Assembly: GCA_947491025.1 (NCBI GenBank)
Contig: CANLIC010000042.1
Coordinates: 1-32,237 of the forward strand
Length of the DNA stretch: 32,237 nt
DNA from: Myxococcales bacterium
GTDB taxonomy: Bacteria > Myxococcota_A > UBA9042
Direction: 5' to 3'
The position numbers were made by a program, and so were the translations under genes. The stretch's first letter is position 1. Each line of letters opens with the position of its first letter. The notes beneath the pieces were generated by a model that saw only the letters and a list, made by a program, of their open reading frames with translations, was not told where the DNA came from and did no database searches. This document shows positions 8,780 through 17,600 of the stretch, piece after piece.

Positions 8780-9064
8780 ATGGCGCAGATCGACGTCAAG
8801 CTGACGCGGCACCTGTTCGCCTTCTTCCCGCAGCTCGAGGGCAAGGCGCTTCAAGTCGAGGCCGACACCGTCGCCGAGGTCGTCCAGGCGCTCGACGCCT
8901 TGGCGCCCGGGATCGCCTACTACATCTGCGATGAGCGCGGCCGCCTGCGGCCCCACGTCAACGCGTTCATCGACAACGAGATGGTCCGCGATCGCCGGGC
9001 GCTCGGCGACGGTGTTCAGGCCGGACAGACGGTCCACATTCTGCAATCCCTCAGTGGAGGCTGA
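8780..9064 (+). CDS. MoaD/ThiS-like ubiquitin-fold protein ending in Gly-Gly
   Basis: 94 residues from ATG 8780, with a G-rich ribosome site (GGGGGG at 8771-8776). The sequence fits the beta-grasp sulfur-carrier family: an initial strand MAQIDVKLTRHL, a helix TVAEVVQALDAL, the NAFIDNEMVRD region matching the V-x-V-N-x-x segment of MoaD/ThiS, and a strand QTVHILQ before the C-terminal LSGG. The exposed Gly-Gly is the group that E1-like enzymes adenylate and thiocarboxylate. Family members donate sulfur in molybdopterin, thiamine or other pathways; no moe, moa or thi partner is present here, so the pathway is unknown. Its TGA overlaps the ATG of the Asp-box protein (ATGA region at 9062-9066), implying coupled synthesis. 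Confidence 0.88.
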   Translation: MAQIDVKLTRHLFAFFPQLEGKALQVEADTVAEVVQALDALAPGIAYYICDERGRLRPHVNAFIDNEMVRDRRALGDGVQAGQTVHILQSLSGG

Positions 9065-10245
9065 TGATGACGGACAAGACGCTGTGGGTAGCCACCCGCA
9101 AGGGCACGTTTCGGGTCGCCAAGGTCGACGGGCGCTGGCAGCCGAAGCTGGCCGGCCATCCGGGCGTGGGCGTCAACTTCGTCGCTCGCGACCCCAACAC
9201 CGGCCGGCTGTGGGCGCTGCTCGGCCATGGCCACTGGGGCGCCAAGCTCTCGATCTCAGACGACGATGGCGCCACCTGGCGTGACAACGAGGCCCAGATC
9301 AAGTTCCCAGAGGGCGCGCGCTACCTGACGCAAGACATGTTCGAAGATCCCGACAGCGAGCACGGCGTCGGCTGGAAGCTCCTGACCAAGAAGGCCACCG
9401 TCCTCAAGCTCTGGGTCATCGGCTTCGGCGGCGACGGCGCCATCCACGTCGGCACCATCCCGGGCGGCCTCTTCACCAGCCGCGACGGCGGCAAGAGCTT
9501 CGAGCTCAACCTGCCGCTCTGGAACCACGAGTCGCGTGGCGGCGATCTCTTGCAGGGCGACGGCACGGGCGAGACCAAGTGGTTCGGCACGCCGGCGTCT
9601 GAAGGCGGCGAATTCGCGCCGGGCATCCACTCCATCGTCGTCGATCCGCGCGATCCCAAGCACCTCTATGTCGCGGTCTCTACGGCAGGCGTCATCGAGA
9701 GCCTCGACGGTGGGCTGACGTGGCGCAGCCGCAACAAGGGCATGATCCTCGACCACACCCCGGACGGCGAGGCCGAGTGGGGCCACGATACGCACTTCAT
9801 CGAGTGCTGTCCGGCAGCTCCCGACCACATCTGGCAGCAGAACCACGTCGGCGTCTATTACAGCGCCGACGCCGCCGCCTCCTGGCGCAAGGTCAGCCAG
9901 CCGGAACAGGGCGTGCATTTCGGCTTCCCCGTCGCAGCCGACCCGCACGATGGCCGCCGGGCCTGGCTGGTGCCAGGCCACTCCGACCAGCAGCGCATGA
10001 CCATCGGCGGCGGCCTCTTTGTCGCCCGAACCGACGACGGCGGCGAGACGTGGCAACAGCAGCGCGCAGGGCTGCCGCAAGAGGGCGCTTTCGACGTCGT
10101 CTACCGCCACGCCCTGGTCGCTGGCGAGGGCGTGGTCGCCTTTGGCTCGACGACGGGCAACCTCTACGTGAGCGAGGACGGCGGGGCGTCGTGGCAGACC
10201 GTCGGCAACAACCTGCCGCCGATCTACGCCGTCCGCTTGGGCTGA
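9064..10245 (+). CDS. Asp-box (BNR) beta-propeller, sialidase/Vps10-like protein
   Basis: 393 residues from ATG 9064; ATG 9067 is equally possible and sits better (six bases) from GGAGG at 9056-9060. At least five Asp-box motifs (SxDxGxTW type) recur: SDDDGATW, TSRDGGKSF, SLDGGLTW, RTDDGGETW and SEDGGASW, plus a weaker YSADAAASW. They are spaced as in sialidase or Vps10-type propellers. There is no signal peptide and none of the arginine triad or FRIP motif of true sialidases is evident, so enzymatic sialidase activity should not be assumed. It is probably a cytoplasmic propeller of the 'WD40/YVTN/BNR-like' type. Start/stop overlap with the MoaD-like gene suggests the two proteins work together, for example with the propeller as target or scaffold (inference). 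Confidence 0.9.
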   Translation: MMTDKTLWVATRKGTFRVAKVDGRWQPKLAGHPGVGVNFVARDPNTGRLWALLGHGHWGAKLSISDDDGATWRDNEAQIKFPEGARYLTQDMFEDPDSEHGVGWKLLTKKATVLKLWVIGFGGDGAIHVGTIPGGLFTSRDGGKSFELNLPLWNHESRGGDLLQGDGTGETKWFGTPASEGGEFAPGIHSIVVDPRDPKHLYVAVSTAGVIESLDGGLTWRSRNKGMILDHTPDGEAEWGHDTHFIECCPAAPDHIWQQNHVGVYYSADAAASWRKVSQPEQGVHFGFPVAADPHDGRRAWLVPGHSDQQRMTIGGGLFVARTDDGGETWQQQRAGLPQEGAFDVVYRHALVAGEGVVAFGSTTGNLYVSEDGGASWQTVGNNLPPIYAVRLG

Positions 10246-10279
10246 GCTCCCCGTCCTTGCCGATCCAGGCCGCGCCCGC

Positions 10280-10303
10280 GCCGAGGCCCGTTCGGCCCAC
10301 GGC
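10280..10303. terminator. Hairpin between convergent genes
   Basis: GCCG/CGGC outer arms (10280-10283 with 10300-10303) and GGCC/GGCC inner arms (10285-10288 with 10294-10297) form a stem with a small internal bulge and a five-base loop. It lies between the Asp-box gene and the convergent glycosyltransferase gene, so it could serve both strands. No T-run is present. Confidence 0.35.
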
Positions 10304-10342
10304 GGCGGCAGGCGAACCGGCAGGAGCGTCTGGTCGCGTGGC

Positions 10343-11422
10343 TCAGCGCGCGAGGCTGCGGTAAAGGTCCAGGAAGCGGTCGACCATCTGTTCGACGCCG
10401 TAATGCTCGGCGACGAAGGCCCGCCCGGCGGCGCCAGCCACGCGGCGCACGGCGACGTCCTCAAGCCAGGGCCCGATGGCGGCCAGCGCCCCTGCGTCGT
10501 CATCGACTGCATGGGTGCGCAGAAACGCGCCGTTGGGATGCATCGGCAGGTAGGCGCCGAGATCGGCCGTGACGGCCGGCAGGCCCGCGGCCAGGCCCTC
10601 GAGCACGGCGTTGGGTTGGCCCTCGCTGCGCGAAGGGTGAAGCAAGACGTCGTGATCGACGAGGCGCTGCGCCACATCGGGGAAGAATCCGGGAAAAGTC
10701 GCCTGCGCATCGAAGCCGAGCGAGGCCGCCTGGGCCCGCAGCGCCGGGCCGTCCGGGCCATCGCCGTAGACCGTCAAGCGCACGTCGCGACCGCCTGCGC
10801 GCAGCGCTGCAGCGACACGCAAGGCCTGCTCCCAGTTCTTCAGCGCCTTGAGCGTCCCGACGCCGCAGAGCCGCAGCGGGCCCGGACCGGCACCTTGCGC
10901 GGCTCCGCGCGGGAGGGCCGGCAGCGTCGGCAACTCGATGCCGTTGGGGATGAGCGTCGGCCGCGGCACCGCCACGCCGGCGCGCTGCAGCGACTCGGTG
11001 AGGTGATCGCTGTTGACGACGGTGGCGCTGGCGAAGCGCAGCAGTCGGGCCGACGGCTCCAACGCTCGCCGGGCGTCGTCGGAGGACCGCGTCAAGTCGC
11101 CAAACACGTTGACGATCATCGGCCGACGGTGCAGCGGCCACGCCAGCAGCGGGTAGACCAACGCCTGCGTATGCCAGGCGTGGATCAGCGCCGGCCGCTC
11201 CCGCAGCACGGCCTGGTCGAACGCCACTGCCTTGCGGGCCCGGCTGCCGCCGCCGATGTAGCAGCGCGCCAGGCAATCGCTGACCGCCTCATCCCAGACC
11301 CCGCCGGGATTGCAGAGAAATCCAGACAATTCCACGCGATGACGCGCACGCTCGACGAAGCGGAGCAACTTGCGCTCCGAGCCGCCGCCGCCGAGCAACC
11401 CGATGGCCAGCATCACCCGCAT
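10343..11422 (-). CDS. GT4-family (GT-B fold) glycosyltransferase
   Basis: 359 residues on the minus strand. The ATG at 11422 has GGAGG seven bases upstream, which is better than the GTG at 11440. The N-terminus begins MRVMLAIGLLGGGGSERKL, the Rossmann strand and Gly loop of the acceptor domain; IHAWHTQ (~80-86) is the usual H-x-H/W segment. The donor domain starts near LRLCGVGTLKALKN (~184-196) and has the EX7E motif in SEGQPNAVLEG (Glu 267 and Glu 275). These features identify a retaining glycosyltransferase group 1 enzyme, which uses an NDP-sugar to extend lipopolysaccharide, exopolysaccharide or glycolipid. Donor and acceptor are unknown, and no other polysaccharide genes are in the window. 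The gene is divergent from hutI with 47 bases between start codons. Confidence 0.93.
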   Translation of the reverse strand: MRVMLAIGLLGGGGSERKLLRFVERARHRVELSGFLCNPGGVWDEAVSDCLARCYIGGGSRARKAVAFDQAVLRERPALIHAWHTQALVYPLLAWPLHRRPMIVNVFGDLTRSSDDARRALEPSARLLRFASATVVNSDHLTESLQRAGVAVPRPTLIPNGIELPTLPALPRGAAQGAGPGPLRLCGVGTLKALKNWEQALRVAAALRAGGRDVRLTVYGDGPDGPALRAQAASLGFDAQATFPGFFPDVAQRLVDHDVLLHPSRSEGQPNAVLEGLAAGLPAVTADLGAYLPMHPNGAFLRTHAVDDDAGALAAIGPWLEDVAVRRVAGAAGRAFVAEHYGVEQMVDRFLDLYRSLAR

Positions 11423-11458
11423 CGTGCATCCTCCGCGCACGGGCCGGCGCGCAAGCCT

Positions 11459-11487
11459 TTGGTAGCGCCATGCCCAGGAAGGGTCAA
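11459..11487 (-). promoter_or_regulatory. Predicted promoter of the glycosyltransferase gene
   Basis: On the minus strand TTGACC (11487-11482) is followed after 17 bases by TACCAA (11464-11459). The -35 is close to consensus and the -10 is poor. Transcription would begin near 11452, leaving a ~30-base leader that contains the GGAGG site. It overlaps the first codons of hutI if hutI starts at 11470. Confidence 0.4.
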
Positions 11488-12810
11488 CCGGCGGGGCGCC
11501 TGGCCATGCGCGTGCGGCTGCATCACCTGGGCGGAGTGCTGACCGGCGCAGGCGCGGCGCGCGGACCGCTGCGCGACTGGGCCGAGCTGGGTCTGCAACG
11601 CGACGTCGAGCTCATCATCGAGACCGACGATGCCGCCGAAGAAGCCAGGCGTTCCGGCGCCGACTCCACCGACTCCGTGATGCCCCGCCAAGGCCGCATC
11701 TGCTGGATCGGCCCGGCTTCTTCGCCCGAACGGCCGGCCAGCGACATCAGTGTAGACCTCGGCGGCCGCCTGCTCGGCCACGGCCTCGTCGATGCCCACA
11801 CCCACGCCGTATTCGCTGGCGACCGAGCGGGTGAGCTGATGCGTCGCCTCGCCGGCGAGCGCTACCAGGACATCGCGGCGAGCGGCGGCGGCATCTTGCA
11901 CACGGTGCGCGCGACGCGCGAGGCGAGCGTCGAGGCGCTCACCACGGATCTGCTGCGCCGCCTGGACGAGATGGCGGCCTGGGGCGCGCGCGTGGTCGAA
12001 ATCAAAACCGGCTACGGACTCGATCTCGCCAGCGAGCTGCGCAGCCTCGACGCCATCGCAGCGGCCGCCGCAGCCCGCCCAGGGCTTACGCTCGTCGCCA
12101 CCGCCATGCCGGCCCACGCCGTGCCGCCCGAATTCCAGGGCGACGTCGACGGGTACATGGAGCACGTCTGCGCAGAGCTGTTGCCGGCGCTCCTCGCCCA
12201 CCCCGCGGCGCCCCGCTTCGTCGATGTCTTCGTCGAGCGGGGCTACTTCGACGTCAGCCACGCCGGGCGGCTGTGGCAAGCGGCGCAGGTAGCGGCGACG
12301 CGCGCCGGACGTCGCGTCGGCCTCAAGGCGCACGTCGACGAATTCGAGCGCGTCGGTGGCCTGCCTTGGGCGCTCGAGGCGGGCGCCACCAGCGTCGAGC
12401 ACCTGCTGGCCAGCGATGCCACCGAGCTGCAGGCGCTCTGCCACAGCGGGACGGTGGCCGTGGCGTTGCCGCTGGTGTCGGTGTTCCTGCAGCAGCCCTT
12501 TGCGGCCATGCGCGCCATTGTGGACGGCGGCGGACTCTTGGCCGTAGCCACCGACTGCAACCCGGGCTCGGCGATGTCCACCAACTTGATGCTGGCGGCC
12601 CAGCTCGCCGTCTTCGGTGGGCGGCTGACCCCAGCGGAGGCCCTGCGCGCCGTCACCCGCGGCGGGGCACAGGCGCTCGGCTGCCCAGAGGGCATCGACG
12701 GCACGTTGCGGGTCGACGGCCCGGCGTGCCTCTGCGCCTTCGACGTCGAGCACCCCGACGCGCTCTTCTACGAGCTCGGGGCGCCGCCGCGGGCGCAGGC
12801 TGTGCCGTAA
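11470..12810 (+). CDS. hutI: Imidazolonepropionase
   Basis: 446 residues from ATG 11470; ATG 11506 (residue 13, MRVRLHHL) is a credible alternative that would clear the divergent promoter. The enzyme hydrolyses 4-imidazolone-5-propanoate to N-formimidoyl-glutamate, the third step of histidine breakdown. Amidohydrolase features in order: VDAHTHAVFAGDRA with metal ligands His 110 and His 112, EIKTGYGLDL (~178-186), AHAVPPEFQ (~215-223), the metal-ligand His in KAHVDEF (His 288), EHL (His 311), and TDCNPGSAMSTN with Asp 362. The GYGL and DxNPGS signatures are specific to HutI rather than other amidohydrolases. It is slightly longer than the usual ~400-420 residues because of an insertion around residues 50-75. 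No hutH, hutU or hutG is adjacent. It is cytoplasmic. Confidence 0.95.
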   Translation: MPRKGQPAGRLAMRVRLHHLGGVLTGAGAARGPLRDWAELGLQRDVELIIETDDAAEEARRSGADSTDSVMPRQGRICWIGPASSPERPASDISVDLGGRLLGHGLVDAHTHAVFAGDRAGELMRRLAGERYQDIAASGGGILHTVRATREASVEALTTDLLRRLDEMAAWGARVVEIKTGYGLDLASELRSLDAIAAAAAARPGLTLVATAMPAHAVPPEFQGDVDGYMEHVCAELLPALLAHPAAPRFVDVFVERGYFDVSHAGRLWQAAQVAATRAGRRVGLKAHVDEFERVGGLPWALEAGATSVEHLLASDATELQALCHSGTVAVALPLVSVFLQQPFAAMRAIVDGGGLLAVATDCNPGSAMSTNLMLAAQLAVFGGRLTPAEALRAVTRGGAQALGCPEGIDGTLRVDGPACLCAFDVEHPDALFYELGAPPRAQAVP

Positions 12811-12839
12811 TTGCCTTTCCCGCCTCGGGCCCGTAGACT
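12811..12839 (+). promoter_or_regulatory. Predicted promoter of the outer-membrane protein gene
   Basis: TTGCCT (12811-12816), 17 bases, TAGACT (12834-12839), placed just after the hutI stop. A start of transcription near 12846 gives a ~36-base leader with AGGAG at 12869-12873 before GTG 12882. The same TAGAC-type -10 occurs upstream of the secreted-protein gene at 31586. Confidence 0.42.
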
Positions 12840-12881
12840 CCGCGGCCCGCCGCCCAGGGCTTGGGCGCAGGAGCGCCCCGC

Positions 12882-14573
12882 GTGCCCAGCCCTCCCAACC
12901 GCCGCATTGGCTGGCCTCGCCTCAGCGCGCGGGCGGCGACACGTTGCGCTTCGGGCCGGAACGGACCTGGAATTCGAGCCGCTGCAGCTCTCGCCCTGCT
13001 CCTTGTCGCCTCACCTGCGCTCGCGGCGCCGGGCCCCGTCGTCGCAGAGCCGGAACCGGGCGTCAGCGACGGCGCAGAAGGCCACCCGCTGGTCGACGTT
13101 GAGCTGAAAGGACTGTTGCGGGCGCGCGGCCAGTGGATCGGCAATGGCTCGCTGGGCAACGGCACGTCCGGCCTTCCGACCCCCGTCTCGGCCGCCACGG
13201 GTGGGGCGGGGGCAGGCGACCGCCTCGCTCAAGCCGACCTGCGCCTGCGGTTGCAGCCGGCCCTGCAGCTCGGCAGTTACGCCCGCATCGACAGCCAGCT
13301 CGAGCTCGCCGGCGCCATGGTGTTCGGCGGCGACCCGCGCGATGCCTCCGTCCTCAGCGACGCGGCCGGCTTCGAGGGCCAAGGCGCAGTGCGTGGCGGA
13401 TTTGGCGTGCGGCGCCTCTGGGCCACCTTCGACGTCTTCGGGCTGGCGTCGTTCGAAGTCGGCCGCACGCCCGACCACTTCGGTCTCGGCCTGCACCGCA
13501 ACGATGGCCGCGATTCGCGCGCCGACTGGCAGAGCGACGTCGACCGGGTGCGTGTCTCGAGTGAGCTGCTCGGGATGCGCATTCGCCTCTCGCGCGACAC
13601 CATGGCCACCCTGCCGATGGTCGGTCAGGGCCTCGGCGCCCTCGATCTGCGCTACTCCGTCGCGGACTCCACCGACGTCATTCGCTGGCTGGCAGAGGTC
13701 GAGAGCGCCACACCCGCGGACGCGCCTGGCCTGCGCTGGGCCTTCGCCGTCGGCTACCAAGATCAGGCCGTCGGCCTGGCGCTGGAGCACGACGACGATC
13801 CGGCCCAGAAGCTCGCCAGCGACTGCATTCTCTCCGGCACGTGCGCCAACCTGGTGGTCCGCAGCGCCACGCTTGTGACGCCGCAAGCGTTCGTGGCATG
13901 GCGCCGCCCCACGCAGCTCGGCGCTCTGACGCTGCAGGCCGAAGCCGTGGTGCGGGTCGGAACCCTCGACAACGCCGACAATCTGGCCTCGACCGACACC
14001 TCGAAAATCATCGTCGGTGGCGGCGGCATGGTGCGCGGCGACCTGGTGGCCAACCGCTGGGCGCTTCGCCTCGACGTCGGCTACGCCAGCGGTGATGAAG
14101 AGGGCGGCTTTGGCGTACTCGATCGCGCCAATCTGACGGTGCCGGGACCCGCCGGCGAGGTGCACCGCACCTGGCTGACCGGCATGCCTTGGCACCGCGG
14201 CATGCTGGTCGACGGCCTGCTCTTCCGCGAGGTCATCGGCGCAGTCGCCAACAGCGGCTTCGCGCGGCCAGCGCTGCGGCGCACCGTGCTCGGCACTCCG
14301 GCGTCGGCGGCGGGCGATGCCAGCGCCATGGGCCTCGATGTCGAGGTGGCGGCCGTGGCTGCGATGGCAGCCCGCGTCGGCGCCACCCCGGGCAACGCTC
14401 GCTGGCTGGGCCTGCAGCCCGAGCTGCGGGTGGACGCCCGATTTGGCCCCTTCGGCACAGCGATCTTGCACGGCAGTTGGCTGGTCCCAGGCGCCGGCCT
14501 TGCTGCAGGTCCGGGGGGCAAGGCCGCGGACTCTGCCTTTCGCTTGGCCCTCGATTGGGTGGCGGCGTTCTGA
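12882..14573 (+). CDS. Outer-membrane beta-barrel (porin-like) protein
   Basis: 563 residues. AGGAG at 12869-12873, eight bases before GTG 12882, makes this start better than the TTG at 12861. The N-terminus has Arg-rich residues, then a hydrophobic core AAAALALLLVASPALA (cleavage near residue 48), a signal peptide with an unusually long n-region. The mature part consists of many short alternating-hydrophobicity strands (for example ADLRLRLQPALQLGSYARIDSQL-type and RLWATFDVFGLASFEVGR-type segments) separated by Gly/Asp-rich turns, and it ends in an aromatic residue (VAAF), as outer-membrane barrels do. The segment GRTPDHFGLGLHRNDGRD resembles deltaproteobacterial barrels annotated as the TIGR04551 family; this link is from memory and tentative. 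The transported substrate, if any, is unknown. Confidence 0.8.
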   Translation: MPSPPNRRIGWPRLSARAATRCASGRNGPGIRAAAALALLLVASPALAAPGPVVAEPEPGVSDGAEGHPLVDVELKGLLRARGQWIGNGSLGNGTSGLPTPVSAATGGAGAGDRLAQADLRLRLQPALQLGSYARIDSQLELAGAMVFGGDPRDASVLSDAAGFEGQGAVRGGFGVRRLWATFDVFGLASFEVGRTPDHFGLGLHRNDGRDSRADWQSDVDRVRVSSELLGMRIRLSRDTMATLPMVGQGLGALDLRYSVADSTDVIRWLAEVESATPADAPGLRWAFAVGYQDQAVGLALEHDDDPAQKLASDCILSGTCANLVVRSATLVTPQAFVAWRRPTQLGALTLQAEAVVRVGTLDNADNLASTDTSKIIVGGGGMVRGDLVANRWALRLDVGYASGDEEGGFGVLDRANLTVPGPAGEVHRTWLTGMPWHRGMLVDGLLFREVIGAVANSGFARPALRRTVLGTPASAAGDASAMGLDVEVAAVAAMAARVGATPGNARWLGLQPELRVDARFGPFGTAILHGSWLVPGAGLAAGPGGKAADSAFRLALDWVAAF

Positions 14574-14595
14574 AGGGCGAAGCCGACGTGGCGAT

Positions 14596-14625
14596 TTGTC
14601 AGGGCGGCCGTGGAGGTGCTAGCCT
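14596..14625 (+). promoter_or_regulatory. Predicted promoter of the CTDC/jelly-roll lipoprotein gene
   Basis: TTGTCA (14596-14601), 18 bases, TAGCCT (14620-14625). The -35 matches five of six consensus bases and the -10 is weak. Transcription would begin near 14632, about 60 bases before ATG 14692. Confidence 0.35.
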
Positions 14626-14691
14626 AGCGGCTGGCGCCCGGTGCCCTCCGCGGCTGGCGGGCCCGGCGACCCTTCGCCCGGAGTAGGCACG

Positions 14692-17600
14692 ATGAAGCGC
14701 AACCTCCCGTCACATCTGACGTCGCTGCTGCTTTGCTTCAGCCTCATGGGTGTGGCGAGCTGCGGCAACGACACCCCCCAAGCCCAGCCGGACACGGCCA
14801 GCGACGACACCGGTGGCGCGACAGACGTCGCCGGCACCGACAGCGACGTCGTCGCTGGCGACGTCGACGGCAGCGGCGGCAAGGACGGCGACGGCAAAGA
14901 TGGCGACGGCAAGGACGGTCAGGGTTCTGACGTCGAAGACGGCGCCGAGACCACCGATCCCGACGCCGACCAGGACAGCAGCGAGGCCGGCGGCGACGCG
15001 GTCGATGACGTGGGCGCTGACGCGGTCGAAGACGCGGCGCCAGACGCCGTCGCGGACGCTGCGCCCGACGCCGGCGATGACGCCAATGACGCCGCGAGCG
15101 ATGCAGTCGACGGTGACACCGCAGACGCCGGCACCATTCCGGGCAAAGTCAGCTTCCACGCCACCGCCTGCGAGAAGGACGGGGACTGCCTCATCCCATG
15201 CGCCACCAGCGGCCTCTGCAAAGAGGGCAAGTGCACGTACTTCGCCAAGTCCACCATGTGCCTGGCGCCGGCGGGCGATGGCAAAGTCGGCTGCTTCCCG
15301 CCAGGCGCCAAGGACGAGGCCCAGCCTTGCTTGTCCTGCAATCCCGCGATCTCCAATGAGCAGCTCTCGTCGCTGCAGACCCTGCTGCCGATCAACGACG
15401 CCAACCACGGCTTCGAGATCACCGACCTGACCAACGGCGAGGGCAAGCTCACCTGGCAGCTCGTCACCAAGCGCTCCGTTTCGGGCGGGCAGAGCCTCTA
15501 TTTTGGCGACCCTGTGGCCTTTCACTATGCCAACGACAAGAAGGTCCACGCCGCGGCGACGACCAATCCGCTGAAGGTGCCCTCGTTCGCCGGTGTGAAG
15601 CCGACGCTGAGCTTTTGGCTCTTTCTCGACACCGAGCAGAGCGACGGCTACGACCTGCTGACCGTCTCGTCGGTCGACGGCGAGACCGCGAGCGCGCTGT
15701 GGAAGAGCGACGCCATCGGCGGCAGCACCCACAAGGTCTGGAAGCTCATCCACGTCGACGTCTCGGCGCTGGCCGGCAAGGACGTCCGTTTCCGCTTTGA
15801 GTTCGACAGCAAGGACGGCTTCGTCAACGCCTACGAGGGCGCTTATATCGACGACGTCTCGCTGCGGACCGGCTGCTGTGGCGCGCTGAGCGACTGCAAC
15901 GACGGCAACGCCTGCACCGCCGACAGCTGCGGCCCCGGAACCGCGAGCGCAGGGCTGCCCGTCTGTAGCCACGCGCCCACGGCAGACTGCTGCGCCTCGG
16001 CCGTCGACTGCGACGACGGCAAGCCGTGCACGCTCGACCTCTGCCCGAAGCCAGGTGGTGCCTGCAGCCACAGCCAGAAGCCGGGATGCTGCGCCAGCGC
16101 CGCCGACTGCGACGACAAGAACGCCTGCACCATCGACCACTGCCCCAAGGCCGGCAGCACCTGTCAGCACACCGACACCTGCTGCAAGTCCGACGGCGAG
16201 TGCGTCTCGGCCGATAGCTGCCTCAAGGGCAGCTGCAGCGGCGGCGAATGCGTCTACACCAGCGCGTGCTGCCTCAAGGACGGCGAGTGCGACGACTTCA
16301 ACCCCTGCACCGTCGACACCTGCAGCAGCGGCAAGTGCAAGCAGACGGCGAGCACCGCGGCTGGCTGCTGCTCGCCACAGCCTTACAGCGCCACCTTCTC
16401 GGGTGACCTCGACGGCTGGGTCAGCGGCGCGCCGATCGTCGGATTGTCCTGGTATCAGGCGATTTTTCCGCACGATCTCGGCGACAAGAAGGGCGACGGC
16501 GCGGCGCTCATGGGCACGCCCGGCAAGGACCTCGTCGGCATCATCGGCAGCAGCAACTACGTCACGCTGACCAGCCCCGAGATCACGCTGCCGCCAGCCC
16601 AGGAGCTCAAGCTCAGCTTCCAGGTCATGTTCGACCTCAGCCTGAAGTCGACGCTGCAAACGATGAACGTCTACATCCTGCACAAGGGCAAGCAGACCAC
16701 GCTCGGCAGCACCCTCACCTATGCCGCCACGGGCAAGGACGGCTGGCTGCCCTTCCAGGCCGAGACCTCGTCGCTGGCCGGCCAGACCTTCCAAGTCCAG
16801 CTGCGTGGTCGCATCTACGGCTCGGGCGCGGGCACCACCGGCAAGGGCATCTGGGTCGACGACGTCAAGTTCGAAGCCACCTGCAGCCCCAAGTCGTGCG
16901 TCAATTCCAGCGCCTGCCCGAGCGTGTCGCAGTGCCTCTCCGGCATCTGCACCGACGGCACTTGCGGCTACGTCGACAGCTGCTGCGCCAGCGATAGCGA
17001 CTGTGTGTCGGCCAACCTCTGCATCTCGAGCAAGTGCACCAGCGGCAAGTGCGCGTTCACGCAAACCAAGGGCTGCTGCATGGGCGCCGGCGACTGCAAT
17101 GACGGCAACCCCTGCACAACCGACGTCTGCCCGGCGCCGGGCCAGCAATGCCAAGCGCCGACGATACCCGGGTGCTGCCTGTCATCGAGTGAGTGCAACG
17201 ACAGCAACGTCTGCACCGATGACACCTGCATCGGCAACAAGTGCACCAACAAGAACAGCTGCTGCAAAGCCGACAGCGACTGCGGCGACGGCGAAACCAA
17301 GTGCACGACCGACACCTGTAGCGCGAGCGGCAAGTGCCTGCATACGCCGACCGGCGCCAGCGGCTGCTGCTCGCCTGTGCCCTACCTCGATGACTTCGAG
17401 AAGGGTCCGGGGTCGTGGACATTCACCAACAGCGCTGGTGCCACCAAGGGTTGGCAAGTGGTCGGCAACGCTGCGGTGTCGAAGTCGCCGCTCGGCGCGC
17501 TCTACTACGGCGATGCTTCGGCCGGCAACTACAACTTCGGCGACTCCAATGGCACAGCCGCCTCGCCGCTCTTCCTGGTGCCTGCGGGCTACAAGTCTGA

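Noticed and set aside
10403..11542. 379-residue plus-strand frame across the glycosyltransferase gene
   Set aside because: The minus strand carries clear GT4 motifs, a ribosome site and a promoter; the plus product has no recognisable domain.
14710..17154. 814-residue minus-strand frame antisense to the first CTDC lipoprotein
   Set aside because: Ala/Val/Gly/Asp-rich product with no domain. It mirrors the codon bias of the real gene, which has a lipobox and repeats.
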